Shown here: positions 28,675 through 39,300 of the stretch, piece after piece
How the letters are laid out: each line of letters opens with the position of its first letter
Position numbering within the stretch: position 1 is the first letter of the stretch
DNA from: ZC4RG30 sp963812195
Lineage (GTDB): Bacteria > Pseudomonadota > Gammaproteobacteria > Steroidobacterales > Steroidobacteraceae
NCBI GenBank assembly: GCA_963812195.1
Contig: CAWEUI010000015.1
Location: forward strand, 169,017 to 233,016
Reading direction: 5' to 3'
Length of the DNA: 64,000 nucleotides
Notes under the pieces: model-generated
The model's database searches: none
Seen by the model: only the letters and a program-made list of their open reading frames with translations
What the model was told of the DNA's origin: nothing
Position numbers and translations under genes: made by a program

Positions 28675-29631
28675 ATGGACCACGACAGGGTTCGACAAGC
28701 GCAACCAGCGCACCTCGCCGCGCGGCCCCGGCTGGTCACGGTCGGCGCCGCGCAATTTGCCTGCAGCTGGGACCGCGCAGCCAACCTGGCAAAGGCAGAA
28801 GAGCTGGTGAGGCGGGCGGCCGGTGATGGGGCGCAGATCATCCTGCTGCAGGAGCTGTTCGAAACGCCTTACTTCTGCATCGAACAGGATTCCCGGCACC
28901 TGCGGCTGGCAACTTCGCTTGTCGACAATCCGGCGGTCAAGCTCATGGTGCGGCTGGCACGCGAACTGGACGTAGTCCTGCCGGTGAGCTTCTTCGAACG
29001 CAGCGGGCAGGCCTTTTTCAACACGGTCGCCATCATCGATGCGGGCGGCGAAATACTGGGCACGTACCGCAAGGCACACATTCCCAATGGCCCCGGTTAC
29101 CAGGAGAAGATGTATTTCTCGCCGGGTGATACGGGATTTCGGGTGTGGGATACGAAATTCGCCCGCCTTGGTGTGGGTATCTGCTGGGACCAGTGGTTTC
29201 CCGAATGCGCCCGGGTGATGGCGCTGATGGGCGCCGAAATGCTGTTGTATCCCACAGCCATAGGCAGTGAGCCGCCGCCCGCCTTGCCGGTGCATTCCCG
29301 GGATCACTGGCAGCGCACCCAGCAGGGTCATGCGGCGGCGAATCTGATGCCGCTGATTGCCGCCAACCGGGTCGGTACGGAGCATTCGCTGCAGTCGCCC
29401 GACGAACTCTACATCCGCTTCTATGGTTCATCGTTCATTGCCGATGGGCAGGGCGCGAAGGTGGCCGAGGCTGACGAGCACAGCCAGACCGTGCTGCTGG
29501 CCCAGTTCGACCTGGCCGCGGCCGCCGAACTGCGCGACAACTGGTTCGTGTTCCGCGACCGTCGGCCCGACCTGTACGGTGCACTCAGTTCGTTCGATGG
29601 ATCCGGGTCGGTCGAGCACCGCCGTCGGTGA
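28675..29631 (+). CDS. aguB: N-carbamoylputrescine amidase
   Basis: 318 residues of the nitrilase superfamily with the Glu-Lys-Cys triad: E in LLQELFETPYFC, K in TYRKAHIPNGPGY, C in GVGICWDQWFPE. Conserved TAIGSEP and DHWQRTQQGHAAANLMP match AguB, which turns N-carbamoylputrescine into putrescine, the last step of the agmatine route. The first 20 residues are not conserved, so the true start may be further in. No aguA is in the window. It ends in a GTGA overlap with the phosphatase. Confidence 0.9.
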   Translation: MDHDRVRQAQPAHLAARPRLVTVGAAQFACSWDRAANLAKAEELVRRAAGDGAQIILLQELFETPYFCIEQDSRHLRLATSLVDNPAVKLMVRLARELDVVLPVSFFERSGQAFFNTVAIIDAGGEILGTYRKAHIPNGPGYQEKMYFSPGDTGFRVWDTKFARLGVGICWDQWFPECARVMALMGAEMLLYPTAIGSEPPPALPVHSRDHWQRTQQGHAAANLMPLIAANRVGTEHSLQSPDELYIRFYGSSFIADGQGAKVAEADEHSQTVLLAQFDLAAAAELRDNWFVFRDRRPDLYGALSSFDGSGSVEHRRR

Positions 29632-30107
29632 AGGTTCTGTTCGTCTGCCTGGGGAACATCTGTCGTTCCCCGACCGTTGAAGGTGTGGCGCGGGTGCTGG
29701 CCGAACGCGAGGCGCCGCAACTGGGACTGCACTTCGATTCCGCCGGCACCGCGGGTTACCACATCGGCGATGCCCCGGATCGGCGCAGCCAGCGACACGC
29801 ACTGGCGCGCGGCTACGACATTTCGGGGTTGCGCGCGCGGCAACTCGCCGCGGAGGATTTTCGGCGCTTCGATCTGTTGCTGGCCATGGACGAAGAGAAT
29901 CTGGCCGACATGCGCGCGCACGCTCCGCACGGCTGCGCGGAGCGTGCGAAGCTGTTTCTGTCCTACCTGCCCGGTGGCGGGCAGGCCGTGCCCGATCCCT
30001 ACTACGGCGGCCCGGCAGCCTTCGAAAAGGTGCTGGACCTGGCCGAGCGCGGTTCGCGGGCGCTATTCGTCGCGCTGGCTGCGGTCAGTTCCGCCAAGGG
30101 AACCTGA
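29628..30107 (+). CDS. Low-molecular-weight protein tyrosine phosphatase
   Basis: 159 residues from GTG. The P-loop VCLGNICRSP gives Cys-x5-Arg-Ser at residues 7-14, and the acid DPYY (VPDPYYGG) is near 122. The family dephosphorylates phosphotyrosine proteins or arsenate. It overlaps aguB by four bases and its last 45 bases are antisense to the end of rne. Confidence 0.92.
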   Translation: MKVLFVCLGNICRSPTVEGVARVLAEREAPQLGLHFDSAGTAGYHIGDAPDRRSQRHALARGYDISGLRARQLAAEDFRRFDLLLAMDEENLADMRAHAPHGCAERAKLFLSYLPGGGQAVPDPYYGGPAAFEKVLDLAERGSRALFVALAAVSSAKGT

Positions 30108-32491
30108 GCCGGCCGACGAGGACCACACCACGGCAGGACGCTCGGGTGGTGGCGGTGGCGGTGGCGGCGGCGCGGGCGACTGCACATCGGGTACGGTCGG
30201 CGCAGGTGAGGGCGCGGCGTTGCTGCCGGCATCGGACGCGGCAGCAGGGCGTGGTGCCTCGGGCGCTTGCGTCGGGCGCGTCGCCTCGTTGGCATTGCCG
30301 CCGGTGTCACTGTGCGGCCCGCTGCCGGCATTGGTGGCAGCGCCGCCTGTGGCCATGCCTTCGCCGCTGCGACCGCCCCCACGGCCACGGCGCCGTCGTC
30401 CGCCGCGGCGCGAGCGCTTCTCTGCGTCGGGGCGGGCTGCGGCCGGCTCGGCGCCGGACGCAGGTGCTGGCGCGTTGGCGCCAGCGGCTTTATCGACTTG
30501 TGCTGCGGGTTGCTGTTCGCGGCGCGGCCTGGCCTCGCCACCGGACTGTTCCGAACGCGCTGCCGTGGTGTCCTGCCGGCCTGGGCGGCGTTCCTGGTCG
30601 CGGCCTCGATTGCGATCCCGTTCGCGGTCCGGCCGCTGTGGACGCGCGTCGCGGCCACGCCGTGCGTTGCGGTCACGATCCCGGCCGCCGCTGCGCCCCT
30701 GGTCGCGGCCCTTGCGCTCGCCGCGCGCCGATTTGCGCTCCGTGTCCGGCTCCTTGCGGGCGGGCTTGGCCGCATCACCGAACAAGGCCGACTTCAACCA
30801 GCCGAACAGTCCGCGGCGGGGCGCTGCAGCGGGATGCACTGGCGGGGCAGGCGGTGCCTCCGGCGCGACCGGTGCTGCCGGTGCGGGGGCTGTCGGAATG
30901 ATGGTCGTCACCGCTGCCTGCGGCGCGGCCGGCCGCTTGGCCTGCAGGGCCACGTCCGGCACCTCTGCAGGGGTGGGGATCTTGTAGGAGGACTGCGCGT
31001 TCTCGGCCAGACCCAGTTCGTCGTTGCGCACGCGGCGGATGGAGAACTCGGGCGTCTCCATGTCCTTGTTGGGTACGAGTACCACGTCGATGCCGCACTT
31101 GTCCTCGATGTCGTGCAGCGCCTTGCGCTTCTCGTTCATCAGGTACGTGGCGACATTGATCGGCACCTGCACGATGAGGCGGCCGGTTCGCTCCTTGCGG
31201 GCGTCCTCGCCGGCCAGCCGCAGAATCGCCAGCGCCATCGATTCGACGCTGCGGATCGTGCCCAGTCCCTGGCAACGCGGACAGGCCACGTGGCTGGAAT
31301 CGCCCAGCGACGGGCGCAGGCGCTGGCGGGACATCTCCAGCAGTCCGAAGCGCGACAGGCGCCCGATCTGGATGCGGGCGCGGTCCTGCTTCACCGCATC
31401 GCGCAGCCGTTCCTCGACCTCGCGCTGGTTCTTCGAGGATTCCATGTCGATGAAGTCGATGACGATCAGGCCGCCGGCGTCGCGAATTCGCAGCTGCCGG
31501 GCAATTTCGTCGGCCGCCTCGAGATTGGTGTTGAAGGCGGTGGTCTCGATGTCCGTGCCGCGCGTGGCGCGCGCCGAGTTGATGTCGATCGAAACCAGGG
31601 CTTCGGTGTAGTCGAGCACCAGCGAGCCGCCGGAGGGCAGCTGCACCTTGTGCGAATAGGCGGACTCGATCTGGTTCTCGATCTGGAAGCGCGTGAACAG
31701 CGGCACGTCTTCCTGGTACAGCTTCAGGCGCCGCTGGGCTTCGGGCGGCATGAAGCGCTGCATGTATTCCTGCGCCTTCTGGAACGCCGCCGGATCATCG
31801 ACCTGGATCTCGCCGATGTCATCGCCGAGGTAGTCGCGCAGCGCGCGGGTGACGGCATCGCTCTCCTGGTACACCAGGAACGGCGCTGGCCGGCGACTTG
31901 ATGCCTTCGTCGATCGCATCCCACTGGGCCTTGAGGTTGTCCAGGTCCCATTGCAGCTCTTCGACCGAGCGTCCAACGCCGGCGGTACGGATGATGGCGC
32001 CCATGCCCTCGGGGATGACCAGCTGGTCCATGGTCTCGCGCATCTGGTCGCGGTCCTCGCCCTCGATGCGACGCGACACGCCGCCGGCACGCGGGATTGT
32101 TGGGCATCAGGACCAGGAAGCGGCCGGCGAGGCTGATGAAGGTGGTCAGCGCCGCGCCCTTGTTGCCGCGCTCCTCCTTTTCGACCTGCACCACGATTTC
32201 CTGTCCCTCGGACAGGATCTCGCGCATGCCGCGGTTGCCCTGCGGCTGGCCGTCGCGGAAATACTCCCTGGAGATTTCCTTCAGCGGCAGAAAGCCGTGG
32301 CGTTCGGAGCCGTAGTCCACGAACACCGCTTCGAGCGAGGGCTCGATGCGGGCGACGCGGGCCTTATAGATGTTGGCTTTTTTCTGTTCCCGGGAAGGGA
32401 TATCGATGGACAGGTCGTACAGTTTCTGACCATCGACGAGAGCCACGCGCAGTTCTTCCTGCTGCGTGGCATTGACGAGCATTCGTTTCAT
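30063..32491 (-). CDS. rne: Ribonuclease E (frame broken as printed)
   Basis: 808 residues after correcting two extra bases (32093/32092 CCC+G; 31888/31887 GCC+A). The N terminus MKRMLVNATQQEELRVALVDG is followed by the S1 domain (ARIEPSLEAVFVDYGSERHGFLPL), the 5' sensor, the DNase-like domain with IDINSARATRG and VIDFIDMESSKNQREVE, and the zinc-link CPRCQGLG. From about residue 480 the protein is a disordered, Arg-rich then Pro/Ala-rich scaffold region. It is the main endonuclease of mRNA decay. Both breaks are wobble doublets, so the gene is probably intact. Confidence 0.93.
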
Positions 32492-32935
32492 GAATTCCAC
32501 TCATTGGGTGCCGTACGGCGGGCCGCTTGCCGGCGCGCGCGAAAGCGGGCGCAAGCTCGAGCCGGGGCCGGCAGAAGAGCGCTTCCAGCCGGGCAAGAAT
32601 GCCGGCCAGGAGGGCGAGGATTGTTGCTTGCACTTTTATCAAGAACCTGCCGCCTTCGCCTCTGACGCGAAAGCGCGAGCAATCCGTAACTACTGCCGAC
32701 CTGGAGGCTGTGGGCTCACTCTGTGATGAATGAGGAGCCACCGCTGGCCTCGCGGTCTGCCAAACGATGATCCGCATCGGCGGATCAACTGGATAATGCG
32801 GTCGTTCAACCGCAATTGTTCCGTGCCGCTCGTTGGGGCCCAAGACCGTTGGCCGAGCCGTCGCGGTGGGGGCACGTGGCGGCGAGTATACTGGCAGTTG
32901 CTTGGAAAACAAGGTGTTACATCCAGAAGTGTGTC
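32492..32935. other. Divergent rne/rluC intergenic region
   Basis: 444 bases between the rne and rluC starts. Reading towards rne it is GC-rich with several inverted repeats, consistent with a long structured rne leader such as those used for RNase E autoregulation. Towards rluC a TATACT hexamer lies at 32887-32892, 44 bases before the ATG, without a clear -35. I see no gene in it. Confidence 0.5.
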
Positions 32936-34108
32936 ATGAGCTCTGAAGCGCCCGAGGCGGGGCGTACGGCGGTTCGCAATGCGGTCGTCGCGCCGGAGGA
33001 CGCCGGGGTGCGTGTCGACAAGGTGCTGGCCCGCTTGCTGCCGGGCGTGCCGCGCACGCGGATCTTTCGTCTGCTGCGCCGTGGGGAAGTGCGGCTCAAC
33101 GGCAGGCGGGTAGCCGGCGACGCCCGCGTGGCCGCGGGCGACGTGCTGCGCCTGCCACCGGTGCGGCTGGAGCCTGTCGGAGGGCCCGGAGATCACGGCG
33201 TGCGCGTGGCACCGCGCCTTGCCGCGCAGCTGCAGGCGGCCATCGTGCATGAAGACGAGCGCCTGCTGGTGGTGAACAAGCCCTCCGGCGTCGCCGTGCA
33301 TGGTGGCAGCGGCGTGAGTGCCGGGGTCATCGAAGCGCTGCGTGCGGCACGTCCGCAGGAAACCCTCGAACTGGTGCACCGGCTGGACCGGGATACCAGC
33401 GGCTGCCTGCTGATCGCCCGCAAACGCTCGATGCTGCGCAGTCTGCATGCGCTGCTGCGGGAGGATTCGGCGGGCGAAGGCGACGGGTTCGACAAGCGCT
33501 ATCTGGTGCTGGTGCGCGGCAAGTGGGAGCTGGGCAGGAAGCGCATCGAGGCGCCGCTGCGCACCGACATCCGGGTTGGCGGCGAACGCACCGTCAAGGT
33601 CGACGCCGGCGGCAAGGAAGCGGCCAGCGAATTCCGCGTCGTACAGTTCTTCGGCAACCTCGCCACGCTGCTCGAAGTGCGTTTGCTTACCGGGCGCACG
33701 CATCAGATCCGGGTGCACGCGGCCTATGCGGGGCACCCGGTGGCCGGCGACGACAAGTACGGTGATGCCGATTTCAACCGACAGCTGCAGGCCTTCGGCC
33801 TGAAGCGGTTGTTCCTGCATGCGCACAGCATCAGTTTCGAGGACCCGGACGGACGCGGGCTGGTGAGCGTGAGTGCGCCGCTGCCTGCCGAACTGCATGC
33901 CGCGGTCGACGCGCTCACGGCGCGCGCCGGCAAATTGCGGCCTGCCGGGGGCGCTCGCGCAGGGGTGGCCAGCGAGCGGGTGCTCAGACCGCAACGCCGA
34001 GCTGGCGCAGGGCCCCGCAAAGCCAGATCAGCGGCAGGCCCACGAGGGCGGTCGGGTCGTGCGTCTGGATCGACTCGAACAGGGTCACGCCGAGGCCCTC
34101 GCACTTGA
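32936..34108 (+). CDS. rluC: 23S rRNA pseudouridine synthase RluC
   Basis: 390 residues. N-terminal S4 domain (VDKVLARLLPGVPRTRIFRLLRRGEVRLNGRR, in two parts). The catalytic loop is HRLDRDTSGCLL with Asp, plus RYLVLVRG, LLTGRTHQIRVHAAYAGHPVAGDDKYG. RluC modifies U955, U2504 and U2580 in E. coli. The last 60 or so residues are a basic, low-complexity tail that runs 125 bases into antisense maf; the usual family end is near residue 315. Confidence 0.93.
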   Translation: MSSEAPEAGRTAVRNAVVAPEDAGVRVDKVLARLLPGVPRTRIFRLLRRGEVRLNGRRVAGDARVAAGDVLRLPPVRLEPVGGPGDHGVRVAPRLAAQLQAAIVHEDERLLVVNKPSGVAVHGGSGVSAGVIEALRAARPQETLELVHRLDRDTSGCLLIARKRSMLRSLHALLREDSAGEGDGFDKRYLVLVRGKWELGRKRIEAPLRTDIRVGGERTVKVDAGGKEAASEFRVVQFFGNLATLLEVRLLTGRTHQIRVHAAYAGHPVAGDDKYGDADFNRQLQAFGLKRLFLHAHSISFEDPDGRGLVSVSAPLPAELHAAVDALTARAGKLRPAGGARAGVASERVLRPQRRAGAGPRKARSAAGPRGRSGRASGSTRTGSRRGPRT

Positions 34109-34574
34109 ATCCACCGGCGCAATCGAATGCCGGCTCGCGGTCGATGTAGCGGCCGATGTCGATGTGGCTGAGCTCACGGACCTGCACGGCGGTCAGGTCC
34201 ACGTGGGTCAGCTCGGTGTCATCGCGAACCACGGCAACGCCGGTGTCGAAACGCACGCTGCGTCCGGCCATGTCGGCCAGCTGCGCGTGCGCATGCGTGC
34301 GGTCCCCGGGCTTGTGCAGCAGGACCGAGTCCGGGCCGATCCGCACCGATGCCACCTGATCGCAGCCGATCACGATACTGCCGGGCAGCGTCGCGGCCAC
34401 GGCGCGGGCCTTGGCAAGCGCCAGTCGGGCCGCACGGGTGGCCGGGGCCTCGTCGGCGATTTCGTCCTCTTCCACCGGTGGCGGCAGCACGGTAAACGGC
34501 AGTCGCAGCCGTTCCATGAGCTGCCGGCGATACGGGGAGGTGGAAGCCAGAATAATGTCGGGTGAGGGTGTCAT
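33984..34574 (-). CDS. Maf-like nucleotide pyrophosphatase (YceF type)
   Basis: 196 residues. LASTSPYRRQLMERL at the N terminus, PPPVEEDE, RLALAKARAV, VIGCDQVAS, and the conserved AFDCAGGFKCEGLG near residue 150. The sequence fits the YceF (7-methyl-GTP) subgroup more than the dTTP/UTP subgroup. It is divergent from yceD, its usual neighbour, and overlaps the rluC tail. Confidence 0.9.
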   Translation of the reverse strand: MTPSPDIILASTSPYRRQLMERLRLPFTVLPPPVEEDEIADEAPATRAARLALAKARAVAATLPGSIVIGCDQVASVRIGPDSVLLHKPGDRTHAHAQLADMAGRSVRFDTGVAVVRDDTELTHVDLTAVQVRELSHIDIGRYIDREPAFDCAGGFKCEGLGVTLFESIQTHDPTALVGLPLIWLCGALRQLGVAV

Positions 34575-34594
34575 GGGCCTAGATAAACAAGAAC

Positions 34595-34623
34595 TTGCGC
34601 CTGCCGGGAGCGGTACCTATGAT
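34595..34623 (+). promoter_or_regulatory. Sigma70 promoter of yceD-rpmF-fabH
   Basis: TTGCGC (34595-34600), 17 bases, TATGAT (34618-34623). Transcription would begin near 34630, three bases before the proposed yceD ATG at 34633, leaving almost no leader. Confidence 0.6.
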
Positions 34624-34632
34624 ACGCGCCCC

Positions 34633-35145
34633 ATGCCCGAGGACGGCTCGCAACCGGTCGATGTGGCGGTTCTGGCCGACGCGCAAAGCCGGGTCGAGCT
34701 GAGCGTACCGGTCGCAAGGCTGGCGCGCATCGCGGAATACCTGGCGAGCCCCGAAGGCGTGGTAACCGGCAGCGTGGCGCTCTCCCGTGAGGAGGGGCGC
34801 ATCGTCGCCGAGGTGGTGCTGGTCGCGCAGCTTTCGCTGGTGTGCCAGCGCTGCCTGAAGCCGGTGCAGCAGTCCATCGAAGGCCGATCGCGCGTGGCGC
34901 TGCTGGCCGACGAAGCTGCCGTATCGCAGGTTCCGCCGGAGCTGGAAACGGCGCTGGCGCCAGAAGGTCGCTTGCGTCTGGCCGATCTGGTGGAAGAGGA
35001 ACTGCTGCTGGCCATGCCGGTGGTGCCGCGCCACGCCGGGAATTGTCCCGGTGAGCCGCACACGGAGGCGCAGGAGAAGGATTCACAGACGACACAGCAG
35101 CCATTTGCCCACCTGGGAGAGCTGCTGGGTCGATCGAAGCACTGA
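34633..35145 (+). CDS. yceD: YceD, DUF177 23S rRNA accumulation protein
   Basis: 170 residues. The DUF177 pattern includes the CQRCLKP motif (LSLVCQRCLKPVQQSIEGRS in part) and LVEEELLLAMPVVPRH, with a C-terminal PFAHLGELLGRSK. It is the classic partner upstream of rpmF. An ATG at 34573 is in frame but sits on top of the maf start and upstream of the promoter, so 34633 is preferred. Confidence 0.85.
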   Translation: MPEDGSQPVDVAVLADAQSRVELSVPVARLARIAEYLASPEGVVTGSVALSREEGRIVAEVVLVAQLSLVCQRCLKPVQQSIEGRSRVALLADEAAVSQVPPELETALAPEGRLRLADLVEEELLLAMPVVPRHAGNCPGEPHTEAQEKDSQTTQQPFAHLGELLGRSKH

Positions 35146-35164
35146 TTCAACGGAGAGCATCGAA

Positions 35165-35359
35165 ATGCCAGTTCAGAAGAGTCGCAAGACTCCCTCCAAG
35201 CGCGGAATGCACCGCTCGCACGACCAGGTGGCCCGGCCCGCGTTGTCGGTCGATCCGCAGTCGGGCGAGACCCACCTGCGTCATCGCATCACTCCGGACG
35301 GTTTCTACCGCGGCAGGCGCGTGATCGAACCCAGCGCCGACGCGGCCGACAAGGATTGA
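35165..35359 (+). CDS. rpmF: 50S ribosomal protein L32
   Basis: 64 residues: MPVQKSRKTPSKRGMHRSHD, then a middle with PALSVDPQSGETHLRHRITPDGFYRGR. This is the zinc-free form (no Cys4). GGAGAG precedes the start. It lies 19 bases after yceD and overlaps fabH by four bases. Confidence 0.96.
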   Translation: MPVQKSRKTPSKRGMHRSHDQVARPALSVDPQSGETHLRHRITPDGFYRGRRVIEPSADAADKD

Positions 35360-36324
35360 AATACGCCCGAATCATCGGGACCGGTTCATATCTTCCCGAG
35401 AAGGTGGTTCACAACACCGATCTCGAGAAGATCATGGATACGTCCGACCAGTGGATCCGTGAACGCACGGGCATCGAGCGGCGTCATTACGCCGCCGAAG
35501 GGCAGACCACGGTGGACATGGGCGAAGTGGCCGCGCGGCGCGCCATCGAGGCCGCGGGTCTGCAGCCCGCGGACATCGACTTCATCGTCTTCGCCACGGC
35601 GACGCCGGATCTGGTCTTTCCCAACTGCGGCACATTGCTGCAGGCGCGACTGGGATGCCCGGGCGTTGCGGCATTCAGCGTCGAAGCCGCCTGCAGTGGC
35701 TTCATCTACGCCCTGGCCATCGCCGACAAATTCGTGCGGCTGGGTGAAGCCCGGCATGCGCTGGTGGTGGGCGCGGAGACCCTGACGCGGATCACCGACT
35801 TCTCCGATCGCAGCACGGCTGTGTTGTTCGCCGATGGCGCCGGCGCCGTGGTGCTTGGCCCTTCTGAGGAGGCCGGCATCATCTCCACGCACCTGCATTC
35901 CGATGGCGCTCACCGGGAGCTGTTGTACTGCACTGGCGGCGTGTCCAGCGGGTATCCGCCGGATTCGGGCAATCGCGCGGTGATCCGCATGTCGGGCCGC
36001 GAAACGTTCAAGATTGCCGTGACCATGCTGGGCAATTCGGTGGACGAGGTCCTGGCGAAGAACAATCTGGACAAGTCCGCCATCGACTGGCTGGTTCCTC
36101 ACCAGGCCAACATCCGCATCATCCAGGCCGTGGCCAGAAAGCTGGACCTGCCCATGGAGCGCGTCATCGTCACGGTCCAGGAGCAGGGCAATACTTCGGC
36201 GGCCTCCGTGCCGCTGGCGCTGGATACCGGCGTGCGCGATGGCCGCATCAGGAAGGGCGAGCTGTTGCTGCTGGAGGCCTTCGGCGGCGGGTTTACCTGG
36301 GGTAGCGCGCTGGTCCGCTTCTAG
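35356..36324 (+). CDS. fabH: Beta-ketoacyl-ACP synthase III
   Basis: 322 residues from TTG in a TTGA overlap with rpmF. KYARIIGTGSYLPEKVV at the start; catalytic Cys in VEAACSGFIYAL, His in LVPHQANIRI, Asn in GNTSAASVP. It condenses acetyl-CoA with malonyl-ACP to start fatty acid synthesis. plsX, which lies between rpmF and fabH in E. coli, is missing here, and no fabD follows. A perfect hairpin follows the stop. Confidence 0.96.
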   Translation: MKYARIIGTGSYLPEKVVHNTDLEKIMDTSDQWIRERTGIERRHYAAEGQTTVDMGEVAARRAIEAAGLQPADIDFIVFATATPDLVFPNCGTLLQARLGCPGVAAFSVEAACSGFIYALAIADKFVRLGEARHALVVGAETLTRITDFSDRSTAVLFADGAGAVVLGPSEEAGIISTHLHSDGAHRELLYCTGGVSSGYPPDSGNRAVIRMSGRETFKIAVTMLGNSVDEVLAKNNLDKSAIDWLVPHQANIRIIQAVARKLDLPMERVIVTVQEQGNTSAASVPLALDTGVRDGRIRKGELLLLEAFGGGFTWGSALVRF

Positions 36325-36326
36325 CA

Positions 36327-36358
36327 GTGCCACCGGCCTGCATCGAGGCCGGTGGCAC
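36327..36358. terminator. Hairpin between convergent fabH and pilY1
   Basis: GTGCCACCGGCCT and AGGCCGGTGGCAC form a perfect 13-base stem with loop GCATCG, three bases after the fabH stop and 16 before the pilY1 stop. There is no T-run on either side, so it may act as a bidirectional barrier or an mRNA 3' end rather than a classical terminator. Confidence 0.65.
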
Positions 36359-36373
36359 ATTCTCCCGGCAGCG

Positions 36374-39300
36374 CTATTCGATCTCCCGCCAGCTGACCCG
36401 CGTGGCGGTGCCTGTCGCGCCGCTGCTGCTCTTCTGATCGGTGTTCATCGTGGTGCCGTCGGCGAGCACGGACTCGATGACGATCTTGCCGCCGCCCGTA
36501 CCACTGCTGCCGCCGAGCTGCAGCTGCGTGTTACCCACGATCTGTGCCTGGAACACGTTGGTGGTCAGCACCGAGCCGCTCTTGTGATCCAGCTGGTACA
36601 GGATGCTCTTGCCGGTTGGCTGGCAGTAGTCGGTCTCGGGGACGTTCGAAGCGATCACCAGCGTGCCCAGCTGCAGTCCGGGGTCGATGTTGAAACGCTC
36701 GCCAACCGGGGCGGTGACATACCAGCCGTTGTTGGACGCCCAGTTGACCGTATTGCTGGTACTGGTGCGTGGCGAGGTGGTCGCGTCCAGCGTCTGGCTC
36801 ACCAGGTTGGCCCCGGCGGACGTCAACGTGCCAAGGTAGGTGTTGGTGTCCTTCACGGCGTAGATGGCCTGCGCCGTGGTGGTGGACGGTTCCGAGTTGG
36901 TCACGTCGTTCGGGCTCAGGTAGCGCCCGGTGCCGAAGTACACGACGGTGTAGCTGTTGGTGCCGCTGGTGACCTTGGCCAGTTCGGGTTGCACCGTGAT
37001 GGGCTGCGCCCCCGGCGTGGACGAAGTGTCCGCCAGGTGCTTGCACCGTTCCGGCGTTGATGTCGAAGCGCCACAACGAGCCGTTCAGGTCGCCGCCGTA
37101 CACGTACTGGGTGGTGTTGTTCTTCAGGCCGTCTTCCACGTAGTTGGAAATACGGGCAATGCCGCTGAGGTCCTCGTTGGCGGTCGTGGTCGTGGCGATG
37201 TCGCTCAGTTCCGCACCGGTGAAGGCGTCGACCACGAACAGGTGTCCGCGCTTGTCGCTGCCGCTGCCGTTGTTGTTGTAGCCCGAGGCGAATAGCACCA
37301 CCCAGCGGCCGTCCGAGTCACGCTTGGTGAGGATGGGATTGCCGTAGGAGTAGCCCATGTCCGGGTCATACGAGGTATCACCCGAGTAGTCGGCCGTGTT
37401 GCTGAACTCCCACAGCACCTTCGGGCTGCTGGGGTCGGTGACGTCCAGTGCGTAGTAACCCATTCCGCCGCCGCCCAGGCCACCCACCAGGATGGTGGAC
37501 CAGGTGCTGCTGGAGCTGTTGTAGGCATCGCCGACGGCGATGGGACCATCGACATAAAAGCGGTGATTGGTGGAGTAGTCGGAGTCCGCGAGCTTGTAGA
37601 GGTTCGGTACCACGGCCTTGGGAATGTACGCCCAGCGTTCCGCGCCCGAACCGCTCTGGCCGGTGCTGCCATCGAAGGCATGCAGCATGCCGTCGTTGGC
37701 GCCAACGTAGACCGTGGGCGCCCGGCTCTGCTGGTTTGCCAGGAACGTCGCGTAGCCGGGGTCGGTGTAGGCGAAGGGCGGCTTGCGCACGAACACCGGC
37801 GCGGCGCTGACGATGTCGCCCAGTACGTGTTCGCGCTGGCGGAACAGGTCCGTCACCGCTCCGGTTCCCTGGTCCTCGTCGGTGCGCACGCCGCGGATGT
37901 AGTTGATCATCAGGTTCTGGTCCAGGGCGGTGGTCTTCTGCAGCAGATTCCACGTCGAGTACTGCGCCAGCGCGCCACCCGGGTTGCCGGAATCGGCCTT
38001 GAAGTAGCCCGCACTGATTTCGTTCGTCAGGTTCGCATACGTGAAGTCGCGGCGGTGGCCGTAGGTGCCGCTGGTATTGTTGAACGTATAGATATTGCGC
38101 GACGATTGCGCATCCAGCAGCGCCTGTGCGGACCAGTCGTTGGTGGTCGGGATCGCGCCGGTGACCACGTCGATGGTGCGTGCCACCACGTCGCCGGTCC
38201 AGGCCACGGTCTTGTACTGGGCGATGAAGGCGGTGTTGTCGCCATTGACCGGCTGCAGGTTGCTGGTGGCCGCTGCCGAGGCGGAACCCACCACGGCGGT
38301 GATGGACTTCAGCGCCTTGCTCAGCGCGCTTACCACGGCGTCCGGGTCGCCGGCGTTGAAGTTGCCACCATTGGCGTCGGTTCCATGACCGTTGACCGCT
38401 GCATGCCACAGATCATCGATGCGCTTGATATCCCGGTTGGAGCTATAGCTGATCGGGTCCGGCCAGTTCTTGGTGCCCGATACCAACGACGCGTAATCCC
38501 CGGGGTTGGACAGTGTGCCGTTCAGGCCCAGGCCCAGCGTGAAGGTGGTCATGTGCTGGAATGCGGCCGGGTCGGTGTTGGAAGTCGGCACGTTGTTGGT
38601 GGAAACATCAAGCCGCGTCGTACCATCGTCCAGCAAGCCGCCCGTAGACGGCGACGGCCGCAGATCGGTGTTGTAGTAGTAGTACGCGATGTCGGCCAGC
38701 GTGTTGTCCGCGCCAGAACTGTCGTAATACGGTCGGGCCACACCGCTGCCGCCGTCCTGGTCGCCAACTTGCGTCGAGTTGTCTATCTCGTACGGGCCGT
38801 AGCTGTTGGTCTCGTCGTTGGTGTTCCAGAAGCCGTCCGTGGTCAGGATGGTGAAGTTCTTCTGGCAGGAGTACTGCACCGGGTCGTGGTTGCCGGAGCC
38901 GTCGTCGAACTTGCCGGCATAGTAGCGGCCAGCCTTGGACAACGCCCCGCGCAGCGGCGTGTAGGAACCGGCATTGATGCCATACAGCATCGTGTACCAG
39001 TCGCCTTTCTGGGTGGAATCGAACTTGTTGATGTCCAGGAACTTGCTCGAGCCCGTGCCTTTCTCGGAAATCGTCGTGAACCCGACACGGTACTGATCGG
39101 TGACGCTCGCAAAGGCGCGACCCGAGGCCGACTTCATCATCAGCAGGCGGGTGCGGTAGTAGCTGTACCAGATCGCAAAGTTCTGCTGTTCCGCGGCGGT
39201 CGTGAGGCCCGTCTTCACGTAGGAGCTGTCGCTTTCGCAGGTGGAAGGCGGCGAACCGGGATTTGCCGAATAGACCGCGTAGTAGTAGTCCGGAGTGCTG

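Noticed and set aside
33900..34108. The basic C-terminal tail of RluC as a new domain.
   Set aside because: It is low-complexity Arg/Gly/Ser sequence, partly antisense to maf, and past the usual family end. It is likely read-through.
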